A DNA stretch of 64,000 nucleotides, taken from the NCBI RefSeq assembly GCF_905397395.1, contig NZ_CAJPVH010000001.1:62001-126000 (forward strand), written 5' to 3'. Below are positions 17,288 through 25,785 of this stretch, piece by piece (position 1 is the first letter of the stretch; each line of letters begins with the position of its first letter). A program made the position numbers and the translations under genes. Source of the DNA: Cupriavidus campinensis. GTDB lineage: Bacteria > Pseudomonadota > Gammaproteobacteria > Burkholderiales > Burkholderiaceae. The notes under the pieces were generated by a model. That model searched no databases. It was given only the letters and a program-made list of their open reading frames with translations, and was not told the origin of the DNA.

Positions 17288-18502
17288 ATGAATCCCACCT
17301 CGATCTTCTTCGCCCAGGCCTGTCTGGTCGTCGGCACCCCGCTCCTGCTGTGGCGCGGCTTGCGCATGGGCGGCATCGTGCCGCTCGTGGTCATGCAGAT
17401 CGTGGGCGGCATTTTGCTCGGGCCGTCGCTGCTCGGGGCCTTCTGGCCGGATAGCTGGCAGGCGCTGTTCGGCGCCACACGGCTGACCGCGCTGACCGGC
17501 CTGCAATGGCTGGCGGTGGTGCTGTTCGCTTTCCTGTCCGGCCTGCATATTGGCGGCGGCGAGGCGCGCGGCCTGCGGAAGATCGCGATCAGCGCCGCGT
17601 TGGGCTGCGTGCTGGTGCCGTTTGCGCTGGGCGTGGGCGCCGGGTTGGGTCTCGGCCAGTACCGGCCCGGGCTGCTTGGCGACGCCGCCACGCTGTGGCA
17701 GTTTGCGATTGCCGTGGGGGTATCGATGGCGGTGACCGCGCTGCCGGTGCTGGGCGCCATCCTGCGGGAAATGGGCTTGAGCGATTCCACGGCCGGCCGG
17801 CTTGCGGTGGCCTGCGCGGCGGTCAGCGATGCCGCCATCTGGATCGTGCTCTCGTGCATCCTCGCCAGCACCGGGCAGGCGGCCCAGGCGCCGCTGCGGC
17901 TGGTGCTGACTGGCGGTGCATACGTGGCCGCCATGTTCCTGATCGTGCGGCCGCTGCTGGCGGCGGGGCTGCCGCGCCTGCGCGGGACGGATGCGCGGCT
18001 GGCGGCGGTGGTGGTGCTGATCTTCGGCTCGGCCTGCGCCTCGGAGATGATCGGCCTGCATTACATCCTGGGCGGATTCCTGGCCGGCGTGGTGCTGCCG
18101 CGCGGCGCGGCGGCTGATATCGGCCGGCAGCTGGAGCCCACCACGGTAGTGGTGCTGATGCCGTTCTTCTTCCTGATGACTGGCCTGCGTACGGACCTGA
18201 CCACGGCCGGCGGCGACGCCCTGGTGGTATTTGCCGTGGCCACCGTCGTGGCCGTGGTGGGCAAGATGGCCGGCACGGCGCTGCCGGCGCGGATGGCTGG
18301 CCTGGGGCGGCGCGACGCCTGGACGCTGGGCGCGCTGGCGCAGACCAAGGGGCTGATGGAGGTGGTGGTGCTGGCCATCCTGCTCGAGAATCGCCTGATC
18401 GGCGCGGCGGCATTCTCCGGGCTGCTGCTCATGGCTCTCGCCACGACCGTCCTGGCGAAACCGCTGGCGCTGGCGGCGCTGCGGCTGCGCGAGGCGCCCT
18501 GA
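17288..18502 (+). CDS. CPA2-family cation/proton antiporter
   Basis: 404 residues from the ATG at 17288; about 12 hydrophobic segments fill the protein. The Na+/H+ exchanger domain is recognisable by GGIVPLVVMQIVGGILLGPS, LAVVLFAFLSGLHIGG, the SDSTAGRLAVACAAVSDAA segment in the ion-binding core, and HYILGGFLAGVVLPRG. No C-terminal TrkA/RCK domain is present, so it is a short-form antiporter. It exchanges monovalent cations for protons at the inner membrane. The stop is 1 base from the bestrophin start, so the two are cotranscribed. Confidence 0.85.
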   Translation: MNPTSIFFAQACLVVGTPLLLWRGLRMGGIVPLVVMQIVGGILLGPSLLGAFWPDSWQALFGATRLTALTGLQWLAVVLFAFLSGLHIGGGEARGLRKIAISAALGCVLVPFALGVGAGLGLGQYRPGLLGDAATLWQFAIAVGVSMAVTALPVLGAILREMGLSDSTAGRLAVACAAVSDAAIWIVLSCILASTGQAAQAPLRLVLTGGAYVAAMFLIVRPLLAAGLPRLRGTDARLAAVVVLIFGSACASEMIGLHYILGGFLAGVVLPRGAAADIGRQLEPTTVVVLMPFFFLMTGLRTDLTTAGGDALVVFAVATVVAVVGKMAGTALPARMAGLGRRDAWTLGALAQTKGLMEVVVLAILLENRLIGAAAFSGLLLMALATTVLAKPLALAALRLREAP

Positions 18503-18503
18503 G

Positions 18504-19415
18504 ATGATTACCCGCCCGCCGCTGCACTGGTTCCGGATGCTGTTTGTCCTGCGAGGCTCGGTGCTACCCAAGATCGCCCCGCAGCTCATCACCATCACGC
18601 TGTTTGCCGCCCTGATCACCACCTTCCACGGCAGGATTGGCGACTGGAAGGTATCGCTGAACTTCGTGCCGTTCTCGCTGATCGGCCTGACGCTGGCGAT
18701 CTTCCTCGGTTTTCGCAACAGCACCAGCTACGCGCGATTCTGGGAGGGGCGCACGCTCTGGGGCAGCGTGCTCAATGAAGCGCGCTCGCTGACGAGGCAG
18801 GCGCTGACGCTGGGGGCCGACCCGCGCGACGCCCGCCAGTTGGCCTACCGGCTCTGCGCATTCGTGCACGCGCTACGCCATCAGTTGCGGGGCAGCGACG
18901 CATGGCCCGACGTGGCGCCGTTCCTCGACCAGGCCGATGCGGCCCGCCTCAAGGCCGCCAGGTTCAAACCCGCCATTGCGCTGCTGATGGCGGGCGAATG
19001 GGTGGGCGAGCGGCTCCGCGCCGGCCAACTGGCGCCGCCGCTGGCCCAGTCGATGGAAATGTCGCTCAATCAACTCAGCACGGCACTGGGCGGCTGCGAG
19101 CGGCTGGCCGGCACGCCGATCCCCTTCACCTATTCGGTCATCATCCATCGGTGCATCTATCTGTACTGCATGCTGCTGCCGTTCGGCCTCCTGGATTCGA
19201 TAGGGCTGATGACGCCGGTGATCGTGTGCTTCATCGCCTACACGTTCTTTGCGCTGGAGGCCCTCAGCGCCGAGATCGAGGAGCCGTTCGGCGAGGAACC
19301 CAACGACCTGGCTCTGGCCGCCATGTCGTACATGATCGAGTCCACGGTGCTGGAGATGATCGGCGAAGCCCCCAAAAGTGCTGCGCCTGCCCACCGGGAT
19401 TTCATCCAGACCTGA
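18504..19415 (+). CDS. bestrophin-family anion channel
   Basis: 303 residues, the normal bacterial bestrophin (UPF0187) length. Signatures are FSLIGLTLAIFLGFRNSTSY followed by ARFWEGRTLWG near residues 50-85, and the conserved C-terminal YTFFALEALSAEIEEPFGEE, then PNDLAL, around residues 245-275. Bacterial bestrophins form pentameric ion channels in the inner membrane. Translational linkage to the antiporter suggests joint control of ion balance or membrane potential. Confidence 0.9.
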   Translation: MITRPPLHWFRMLFVLRGSVLPKIAPQLITITLFAALITTFHGRIGDWKVSLNFVPFSLIGLTLAIFLGFRNSTSYARFWEGRTLWGSVLNEARSLTRQALTLGADPRDARQLAYRLCAFVHALRHQLRGSDAWPDVAPFLDQADAARLKAARFKPAIALLMAGEWVGERLRAGQLAPPLAQSMEMSLNQLSTALGGCERLAGTPIPFTYSVIIHRCIYLYCMLLPFGLLDSIGLMTPVIVCFIAYTFFALEALSAEIEEPFGEEPNDLALAAMSYMIESTVLEMIGEAPKSAAPAHRDFIQT

Positions 19416-19510
19416 AGCCTTGCCGCGCCAAAGGCATTGTCGTGCGGCGGCAACACTTTGCCTGGGAAGTCCCCGAATTTCATACCGGTCCCAGACAGAA
19501 AGCTCGTACC

Positions 19511-19529
19511 GATAACCGTTATCATTTAC
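19511..19529 (+). promoter_or_regulatory. Fur-box-like operator
   Basis: The 19-mer GATAACCGTTATCATTTAC matches 13 of 19 positions of the classical Fur box (GATAATGATAATCATTATC), with both outer arms well kept. It lies 44-62 bases before the receptor ATG, in the right place to repress the TonB-dependent receptor gene when iron is plentiful. Confidence 0.65.
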
Positions 19530-19572
19530 ATTCATTGGCTTTGTAAAGTTGTTGATACAAGGGATCAAAGCC

Positions 19573-21711
19573 ATGAAGTCGAGCCGTTGCGGCAAGCTGC
19601 CTGCCGCACCCCAGATCGCGCTGTGCGCCACGGCGCTTGCGGTGTCCATCCTGAGTCTGACGCCGGGCATGGCTCGCGCGCAGCAGGCCGAGGGCCAGAC
19701 CGGGCAAGCCGGACAAAGCGGCAACGACGAGCGGATGCTGGAGACGGTTCAGGTCAGCGGCAACTGGCTCGGCACCGGGCTGCAGAACAGCGTCAAGACC
19801 TTCCCGGGCGCCCGCACCGTGGTCAACGAAAAGCAGATCGAGCAGAGCGGCGCGTCCAGCATCGGCGATGTCATGCGTCGCATCCCCGGTGTGCAATCGA
19901 CCGATAACTCGGGCACCGCCGGCAGCGCGATTTCGCTCAATATTGGTGTGCGCGGCCTGACCGGCCGGTACTCCCCGCGTTCCACCGTGCTGCTCGACGG
20001 CATTCCGATGGCGGTGGCGCCCTATGGGCAACCGCAGCTGTCCTTCGCGCCGGTGAGCCTCGGCAATATCGAAACCATCGACGTGGTGCGCAGCGGCGGC
20101 GCGGTGCGCTACGGCCCGCAGAACGTGGGCGGCATCATCAACTTCACGACCAAGCCGATTCCCACCGGGCCGGGCATCAGCGGCGACGCGTCGATCCGCC
20201 AGAACATCTTTACCGAGGGTGGTGGCAGGAACACCCAGTACGACGCCTTCGTGGGCACCACGCTCGAGAGCGGCCTGGGCCTGGCCTTCCTGTACTCCGG
20301 CATGACTGGCCGCGAATGGCGCAAGGGCAGCGACGACAACGTCAACGACGTGGCGCTGAAGTTCGCGTACGACATCACCCCGTCGCAGCAGGTTTACGGC
20401 AAGTTCTCGTACTACGACGTGCGCTCGCGTACGCCGGGCGGCCTGTCCGTGGCGCAATACAATGCCGACCCGTTCCAGAACACCCGGCCGAACGACTACT
20501 GGAGCGGCAATCGCACCGGCTTCGACCTGGGCTACGTGAACACGATCTCCGCCAACCAGGAGGTCGAGATCCGTACGTTCTTCAACGACAGTTATCGCCA
20601 GAGCACGCTGCAGCAGAGCGCCACCCAGATTGCGCACCAGCCGCGCAACTACACCACCTTCGGGATCGAGCCGCGCTACACGCAGCGCGTGTCCCTGGGG
20701 CCGACCCAGCATGACATCACCGTCGGCTACCGCTATATCCGCGAGCGCGGCGACGACAACGCGTACAACCAGAGCCTGGTGACGGGCGTGTCGGGCCCGA
20801 CCACCTCGTTTGACAACGCCACCGATGCCCATGCCGTCTACATCGACGACCGCATCGCCTACGGCAACTGGCGCTTTGTGCCGGGCGTGCGCTTCGAGCA
20901 CATCGACACCAACCGCCAGCAACGCGGCACCAACACGCAGTTCGAGAGCATCAACAATAAGGCGCTGCCGTCGGTGAACGTCTCGTACCTGGTGAACAAT
21001 GCGTGGACCGTGTTTGCGGACTACAGCACATCGTTCGGCCCGGTGCAGAACATCCAGCTCAACTCCCAGACGCCTTCCAATCCGCTGCAGCCGGAAGTGG
21101 CCCGCACCTTCGAGTTGGGCACGCGCTGGACCGACAGCCGCATCCGTGCCGAGCTGACCGCGTTCAAGATCAAGTTCGACAACCAGATTCAGCAGGTGCC
21201 TGGGCTGTCCCCGGCCACGTTCCAGAACATCGGCGCCACCGACCATGATGGCGTGGAATCCGCGATCGACTACACCTTCGACCGCGCCAGCCTGCTCGGC
21301 GGCCTGAACCTGTACGCCAACTACACCTACACCCGCGCGATCCAGAAGTCCGGCCCCACGGCCGGCCTGGACGTGCCGTTCTACTCGCGCAATACCGACA
21401 CCATCGGTGCGCGCTACGACTGGCGTAGCTGGACGTTCAACATCTCCACCACGCACCAGAGCTCGCAGTACGCGGATCTGGCGAACACCGTGGCCGAGTC
21501 GGCGGATGGCAGCGTGGGGCGTATTCCGGGCTTCCGCACCTGGAATCTCCAGGCGATGTTCAAGGTGCCGCAGATGAAGCGCACCGACATCACCATCGGA
21601 CTGAACAACGTGTTCGACAAGCGCTACTACACGCGTACCACGGACAGCAATGCTGGCCGTCTGGTGGGCGCACCGCGCATGGTCTACATTCAGGCACGCG
21701 CCGGGTTCTGA
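19573..21711 (+). CDS. TonB-dependent outer-membrane receptor (FecA/siderophore type)
   Basis: 712 residues from the ATG at 19573; a TTG at 19549 is in frame but less likely. A long signal peptide ends MARAQ. A TonB-box-like ETVQV sits near the mature N-terminus. The plug domain follows (GASSIGDVMRRIPGVQSTDN, IRG-type motif NIGVRGLTGRYSPRSTVLLD, VVRSGGAVRYGPQNVGGIIN), then a 22-strand barrel ending in NAGRLVGAPRMVYIQARAGF with a terminal Phe, as in outer-membrane proteins. The FecA-like plug and the Fur-like box upstream point to ferric chelate uptake. No siderophore synthesis or FecIR genes are adjacent. Confidence 0.88.
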   Translation: MKSSRCGKLPAAPQIALCATALAVSILSLTPGMARAQQAEGQTGQAGQSGNDERMLETVQVSGNWLGTGLQNSVKTFPGARTVVNEKQIEQSGASSIGDVMRRIPGVQSTDNSGTAGSAISLNIGVRGLTGRYSPRSTVLLDGIPMAVAPYGQPQLSFAPVSLGNIETIDVVRSGGAVRYGPQNVGGIINFTTKPIPTGPGISGDASIRQNIFTEGGGRNTQYDAFVGTTLESGLGLAFLYSGMTGREWRKGSDDNVNDVALKFAYDITPSQQVYGKFSYYDVRSRTPGGLSVAQYNADPFQNTRPNDYWSGNRTGFDLGYVNTISANQEVEIRTFFNDSYRQSTLQQSATQIAHQPRNYTTFGIEPRYTQRVSLGPTQHDITVGYRYIRERGDDNAYNQSLVTGVSGPTTSFDNATDAHAVYIDDRIAYGNWRFVPGVRFEHIDTNRQQRGTNTQFESINNKALPSVNVSYLVNNAWTVFADYSTSFGPVQNIQLNSQTPSNPLQPEVARTFELGTRWTDSRIRAELTAFKIKFDNQIQQVPGLSPATFQNIGATDHDGVESAIDYTFDRASLLGGLNLYANYTYTRAIQKSGPTAGLDVPFYSRNTDTIGARYDWRSWTFNISTTHQSSQYADLANTVAESADGSVGRIPGFRTWNLQAMFKVPQMKRTDITIGLNNVFDKRYYTRTTDSNAGRLVGAPRMVYIQARAGF

Positions 21712-21725
21712 CCGGCCAACGGGGT

Positions 21726-21755
21726 GGGGCGGCCGGGGAAGTTTCCCGGCGCCCC
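21726..21755. terminator. stem-loop after TonB receptor gene
   Basis: GGGGCGGCCGGGGAA pairs with TTTCCCGGCGCCCC with one or two mismatches, giving a stable GC hairpin 15 bases past the receptor stop. Confidence 0.6.
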
Positions 21756-21823
21756 ATCCCGGCGGGCACGCCGCGCGCTGGGCATGGGCCTAGGACCTAT
21801 TTCCCTTTGCGGACTTCCGGCCT

Positions 21824-23602
21824 ATGCTGAAGCATCGCGCCGCATGCGGCGTGCCTGCCCACCCCTCCATGGCCAACGCATCTGCCCCGCGTGACGCCCC
21901 TTCCTCCCTATGGCGGCGCTGGTTGCCCGGACTGGTAACCCTCGCGGCCTATCAGCCTGCGTGGCTTCCCAGGGATCTTGCTGCCGGACTGGTGCTGACC
22001 ACGATGCTGGTGCCGGTGGGCATCGCCTATGCCGAGGCATCGGGCGTGCCCGGCGTGTACGGCCTGTACGCGACCATCGTCCCCCTGCTGGCCTATGCGC
22101 TGTTCGGTCCGAGCCGGATCCTGGTGCTGGGGCCGGATTCCGCGTTGGCGGCGCCGATCCTCGCCGTCGTCATCACCGCTTCCGCCGGCGATCCCGCGCG
22201 CGCCATCGCCACCGCCAGCCTGATGGCCATCGTTTCCGGGTTGTTCTGCATCGTGCTGGGGCTGCTGCGCCTTGGGTTCATCACAGAACTGCTGTCGAAG
22301 CCCATCCGCTACGGCTATATGAATGGGATTGCGTTGACCGTACTGGTCAGCCAGTTGCCGAAGCTGTTCGCCATCCCGATCGAGGATGCCGGTCCGCTGC
22401 GCGAGTTGTGGGAACTGGCCCGGGCGATTGCCGATGGCCAGACCCACGCGTACAGCCTGGCAGTGGGGGCAGCCAGCCTGGCCGTCATACTGCTGCTCAA
22501 GCGTTTCGACCGGGTTCCCGGCATCCTGATCGCCGTGATCCTGGCCACGCTGGCGGTCAGCGTGTTCCATCTGGATACCCTCGGCGTGAAGATCCTGGGC
22601 GAGATTCCGCAGGGGCTGCCGGCGTTCGCGGTGCCCTGGCTTAGCGAGGCCGATCTGGTCAAGATCGTGCTCGGCGGCGGCGCCGTGGCGCTGATCGCGT
22701 TTGCCGATACCAGCGTGCTGTCGCGCACCTTCGCGGCGCGCTCGCACATGCGCGTGGATCCGAACCAGGAGATGGTGGCGCTCGGCGCCGCCAATCTGGC
22801 GGCGGGCTTCTTCCAGGGCTTTCCGATCAGCAGCAGCGCGTCACGCACCCCCGTGGCGGAGGCGGCCGGGGCGCGCACGCAACTGACCGGCGTGGTCGGC
22901 GCCATCGCCGTAGCCGCGCTGCTGATGTTCGCCCCCAACCTGCTGCGCTACCTGCCCACCAGCGCCCTGGCCGCCGTGGTCATCGCCGCGGCCATCGGCC
23001 TGTTCGAATTCAGGGACTTGCAGCGCATTTTTCGCATCCAGCAATGGGAGTTCTGGCTGTCAATGCTGTGCTTCGCGGGCGTAGCCGTGTTTGGGGCGAT
23101 TCCCGGCATCTGTCTCGCCGTGGTGGTCGCCGTGATCGAGTTCCTGTGGGACGGCTGGCGGCCGCACTTCGCGGTGCTGGGCCGGGTGCCCGGGCTGCGC
23201 GGCTATCACGACATAAAGCGCTATCCGAACGCCGCAAGGATCGACGGACTGGTGCTGTTCCGCTGGGACGCGCCGCTGTTCTTCGCCAATGCCGAGCTGT
23301 TCCAGCAACGGCTCACCGAGGCAGTGGCGGACTCGCCCACCCCGGTGCGCCGCGTGGTGGTGGCCGCCGAGCCGGTCACCAGTGTCGATGTCACCTCGGC
23401 GGACATGCTGCGCGAATTGGGCCTGGCCCTGGGCGCGGACGGCATTGCGCTGCATTTCGCCGAGATGAAGGACCCCGTCCGCGACAAGCTCAAGCGCTTC
23501 GAGCTGACCGAGATCTACAGCCATGATCGCTTTCATCCCACCGTGGGCAGCGCGGTGGATGACTATCTCGATCCGCCGGCTGACCCTGCAGGCGTGGGCT
23601 GA
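21824..23602 (+). CDS. SulP-family anion permease with STAS domain
   Basis: 592 residues from ATG 21824, or 577 from ATG 21869; neither start has a strong ribosome binding site. The membrane part (about 30-440) begins with the SulP signature LAAGLVLTTMLVPVGIAYAE and has GPDSALAAPILAVVI and FQGFPISSSASRTPVAEAAG. The cytoplasmic STAS domain follows (LVLFRWDAPLFFANAELFQQ, VTSVDVTSADMLRELG). Family members take up sulfate, bicarbonate or other anions as proton or sodium symporters; which anion cannot be told here. It is monocistronic and converges on the efflux outer-membrane gene. Confidence 0.88.
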   Translation: MLKHRAACGVPAHPSMANASAPRDAPSSLWRRWLPGLVTLAAYQPAWLPRDLAAGLVLTTMLVPVGIAYAEASGVPGVYGLYATIVPLLAYALFGPSRILVLGPDSALAAPILAVVITASAGDPARAIATASLMAIVSGLFCIVLGLLRLGFITELLSKPIRYGYMNGIALTVLVSQLPKLFAIPIEDAGPLRELWELARAIADGQTHAYSLAVGAASLAVILLLKRFDRVPGILIAVILATLAVSVFHLDTLGVKILGEIPQGLPAFAVPWLSEADLVKIVLGGGAVALIAFADTSVLSRTFAARSHMRVDPNQEMVALGAANLAAGFFQGFPISSSASRTPVAEAAGARTQLTGVVGAIAVAALLMFAPNLLRYLPTSALAAVVIAAAIGLFEFRDLQRIFRIQQWEFWLSMLCFAGVAVFGAIPGICLAVVVAVIEFLWDGWRPHFAVLGRVPGLRGYHDIKRYPNAARIDGLVLFRWDAPLFFANAELFQQRLTEAVADSPTPVRRVVVAAEPVTSVDVTSADMLRELGLALGADGIALHFAEMKDPVRDKLKRFELTEIYSHDRFHPTVGSAVDDYLDPPADPAGVG

Positions 23603-23624
23603 CGCGGCTGGTGTCGCCCCGTTC

Positions 23625-25097
23625 TCATTGCATCCACCCCCCGCCCAGCGCACGGAACGTTGCCACGGCTGCGCGGGCGTTGTCGGCGCGTACGCTGGCC
23701 TGCTGGTCACGCGCTGCCAATAGCAATCGGTCTTCTTCGAGGACTTCGAACAGGCTGACCGCGCCGCCCTTGTAGGCTTCCTCTGCGGCGCCGCGCGAGC
23801 GGGCGTGGGCCGCCACTTCCACCGCCAGTTCCCGGCTTTGCACCTCCAGCTGGGTCAGCGCGATGATCGCGTTCTCCACGTCCTCGGTGGCGCGCAGCAT
23901 GGACCTGCGATAGTTCGCCAGGGCCTCGGCGTTGGCGCCTTTGGCCTGCGCAACTTCGGCGTCCACCCGGCCGAAATCGAACAGTCTCCAGCGCAGCCCC
24001 GCGATGGCGGCGGGCTGGAATGCGGACGCGGTAAACAGCTTGCTGGCGGTCAGGCTCTCGAAACCAAGCAGGGCGGAGATCGACACCTTGGGGTAGTACT
24101 CCGCCGTGGCGACGCCGATCTGGGCGCTCGATGCCGCCAGGCGGCGCTCAGCCGCCATCACGTCCGGGCGACGTTGCAGCAGGTTGGCCGGCCCCTGCGC
24201 CACGGAGATCTGCGGCACGGTCATGCGCTCGGTGGGCACCGCCAGTTCTGCGCCGTAGGTGCCGGGCTGCGCGCCCATCAACACGTCGAGGCGGTTGAGC
24301 TGGGTTTCCAGTTCGATCTGCAGCGGTGGGAGGGTGACGCGGGTCTGTGCGAGCTGCGCTTCTGCCTGAGCCCGTTCGCGCTCGGCGCCGATGCCATCGG
24401 CCAGGCGCAGTTGCACCAGTTCCAACAGCCGGGCATTGGTGCGCACCTGCTCCTGTGCAATGGCGATGCGTTGCTGCGCGCCGCGCACGCGGAAGTAGGC
24501 ATCGGCGGCTTCCGCCACCACCAGCACGCGCACGCCCAAGTGCTCGGCTTCGGCGGCCTGGGCTTCCGCGCTCGCCGCCTCGGCGCCCCGACGCAGGCCG
24601 CCGGCCACGTCGATTTCCCAGCTTGCCCCCACGCCCGTGCTGTACAGCGTCTGGTCGCGGTCATAGCCCGGCAGGTTTCTGCCGAGCCGGCCTTGCGGTC
24701 CTTCCAGCGACTGGCGCTGTTTGCCCACGCTGGCGGAGAACGCCCCCTGCGGCAGCAACTCGGCGCCGGCCCGGCGCGCGGCGGCGCGGGCCTGATCCAC
24801 ACGGGCGATGGCAGCCGCGAGATCCAGGTTCTGCTCCAGCGCGCGCTGGATGACCCGTGTCAGCGCGGGATCGTTGAAGCCGAGCCACCAACTATCCAGT
24901 GACGGTGCCGGTTGGGTGGCTTCTCGGGCGGCCAGTGCTGCGGCATGCGGGTAGACCGCCGGCATATCCGCCGCGGGCGCGTGGTAGTCCGGGCCGGCGG
25001 CGCAGGCGGCCAGGGTGGTGACGACACCGGCGGCGATCAGCGTGGACAGAAGGCGCGGGAGACCGGCGCGGGCAGGGTGGGGCGTATGAAGCGGCAT
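23625..25097 (-). CDS. outer-membrane efflux lipoprotein, NodT/OprM family
   Basis: 490 residues from the ATG at 25097. The lipobox TTLAACAAG marks a lipoprotein. Two OEP repeats are visible: the first starts WWLGFNDPALTRVIQRALEQ with NLDLAAAIARVDQARAAAR; the second contains LLQRRPDVMAAERRLAASSA and FDFGRVDAEVAQAKGANAEA. These fold into the trimeric channel-tunnel. It is divergent from the HxlR-emrAB-like operon and supplies the missing outer-membrane part of that tripartite pump. Both directions share the operator region at 25137-25188. Confidence 0.9.
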   Translation of the reverse strand: MPLHTPHPARAGLPRLLSTLIAAGVVTTLAACAAGPDYHAPAADMPAVYPHAAALAAREATQPAPSLDSWWLGFNDPALTRVIQRALEQNLDLAAAIARVDQARAAARRAGAELLPQGAFSASVGKQRQSLEGPQGRLGRNLPGYDRDQTLYSTGVGASWEIDVAGGLRRGAEAASAEAQAAEAEHLGVRVLVVAEAADAYFRVRGAQQRIAIAQEQVRTNARLLELVQLRLADGIGAERERAQAEAQLAQTRVTLPPLQIELETQLNRLDVLMGAQPGTYGAELAVPTERMTVPQISVAQGPANLLQRRPDVMAAERRLAASSAQIGVATAEYYPKVSISALLGFESLTASKLFTASAFQPAAIAGLRWRLFDFGRVDAEVAQAKGANAEALANYRRSMLRATEDVENAIIALTQLEVQSRELAVEVAAHARSRGAAEEAYKGGAVSLFEVLEEDRLLLAARDQQASVRADNARAAVATFRALGGGWMQ

Positions 25098-25136
25098 TGC
25101 GGACACCTTTCGACAGCAACCAGGAACATTGCATCA

Positions 25137-25188
25137 ACTAACTTGCATGATGATAGTGACTAGTCTAGACTAACTTTCAAATTGATAG
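25137..25188. promoter_or_regulatory. paired direct repeats plus palindrome, putative HxlR operator
   Basis: Two 20-bp direct repeats, ACTAACTTGCATGATGATAG (25137-25156) and ACTAACTTTCAAATTGATAG (25169-25188), agree at 16 of 20 bases and start 32 bp apart, three helical turns. Between and overlapping them is the perfect 12-bp palindrome TAGTCTAGACTA (25161-25172). The site is in the intergenic space shared by the divergent efflux genes, beside the HxlR gene, so autoregulation is the natural reading. Confidence 0.65.
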
Positions 25189-25214
25189 CAACGTGTATTT
25201 CAAGGAGTCCGGAG

Positions 25215-25703
25215 ATGCAGAAAAAGCCGCTTGGGGAGACGCCTTGCCCCATCGCCCGCACGGCCGCCCGGGTCGCCGATAGCTGGAGCGTGCTGATCCT
25301 GCGTGAGGCGTTCTACGGCATCACGCGCTTCGATGCGTTCCAGCAGAACCTGGATATCGCCCCGAATATGCTGACCCGCCGCCTGAACTCGCTGGTCGAG
25401 GAGGGCATGCTGGAGCGGCGGCAGTACTGCGAACGCCCGCCGCGCTTCGAATACATCCTGACCGAGCGCGGCCGGGATTTCCGCCAGGTGCTGCTGGCGA
25501 TGCTGGCCTGGGGCAACAAGCATCTCGCGCCCGAAGGCGAAAGCGTGCAACTGGCGGACCGCAAGACCGGCGAGCGTGTGGAGCCCGTGCTGGTTGACGC
25601 CGCCAGCGGGCGCCCCGTTACCGGGGCCGATTTCCACGTTGTGCCCGGCCCGGCCGCCACCGAGCGCCTGCGCCAGCGACTGGACCGCTCGGCCGAAGCC
25701 TGA
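25215..25703 (+). CDS. HxlR-family transcriptional regulator
   Basis: 162 residues from the ATG at 25215, with an AAGGAG site upstream. The winged-helix HxlR domain is complete: CPIARTAARVADSWSVLILR, GITRFDAFQQNLDIAPNMLT, RRLNSLVEEGMLERR, and YILTERGRDF. The CP near the N-terminus is the conserved Cys seen in redox- or electrophile-sensing members such as YodB. It is the first gene of an operon with an EmrA-like adaptor and an EmrB-like pump, and likely represses them until a toxic compound binds. Confidence 0.9.
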   Translation: MQKKPLGETPCPIARTAARVADSWSVLILREAFYGITRFDAFQQNLDIAPNMLTRRLNSLVEEGMLERRQYCERPPRFEYILTERGRDFRQVLLAMLAWGNKHLAPEGESVQLADRKTGERVEPVLVDAASGRPVTGADFHVVPGPAATERLRQRLDRSAEA

Positions 25704-25785
25704 GTCGCCCCACCTGATTTGCCCCCCTTTTACCCACACCGCTGCGCAGGCAGCGGGAAATCCCCGCATGCAGAGAGGAAGTGCC

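Noticed and set aside
19522-21456. 644-codon leftward frame over the TonB receptor
   Set aside because: Low-complexity Val/Ala/Arg/Gly translation; receptor motifs are all on the other strand.
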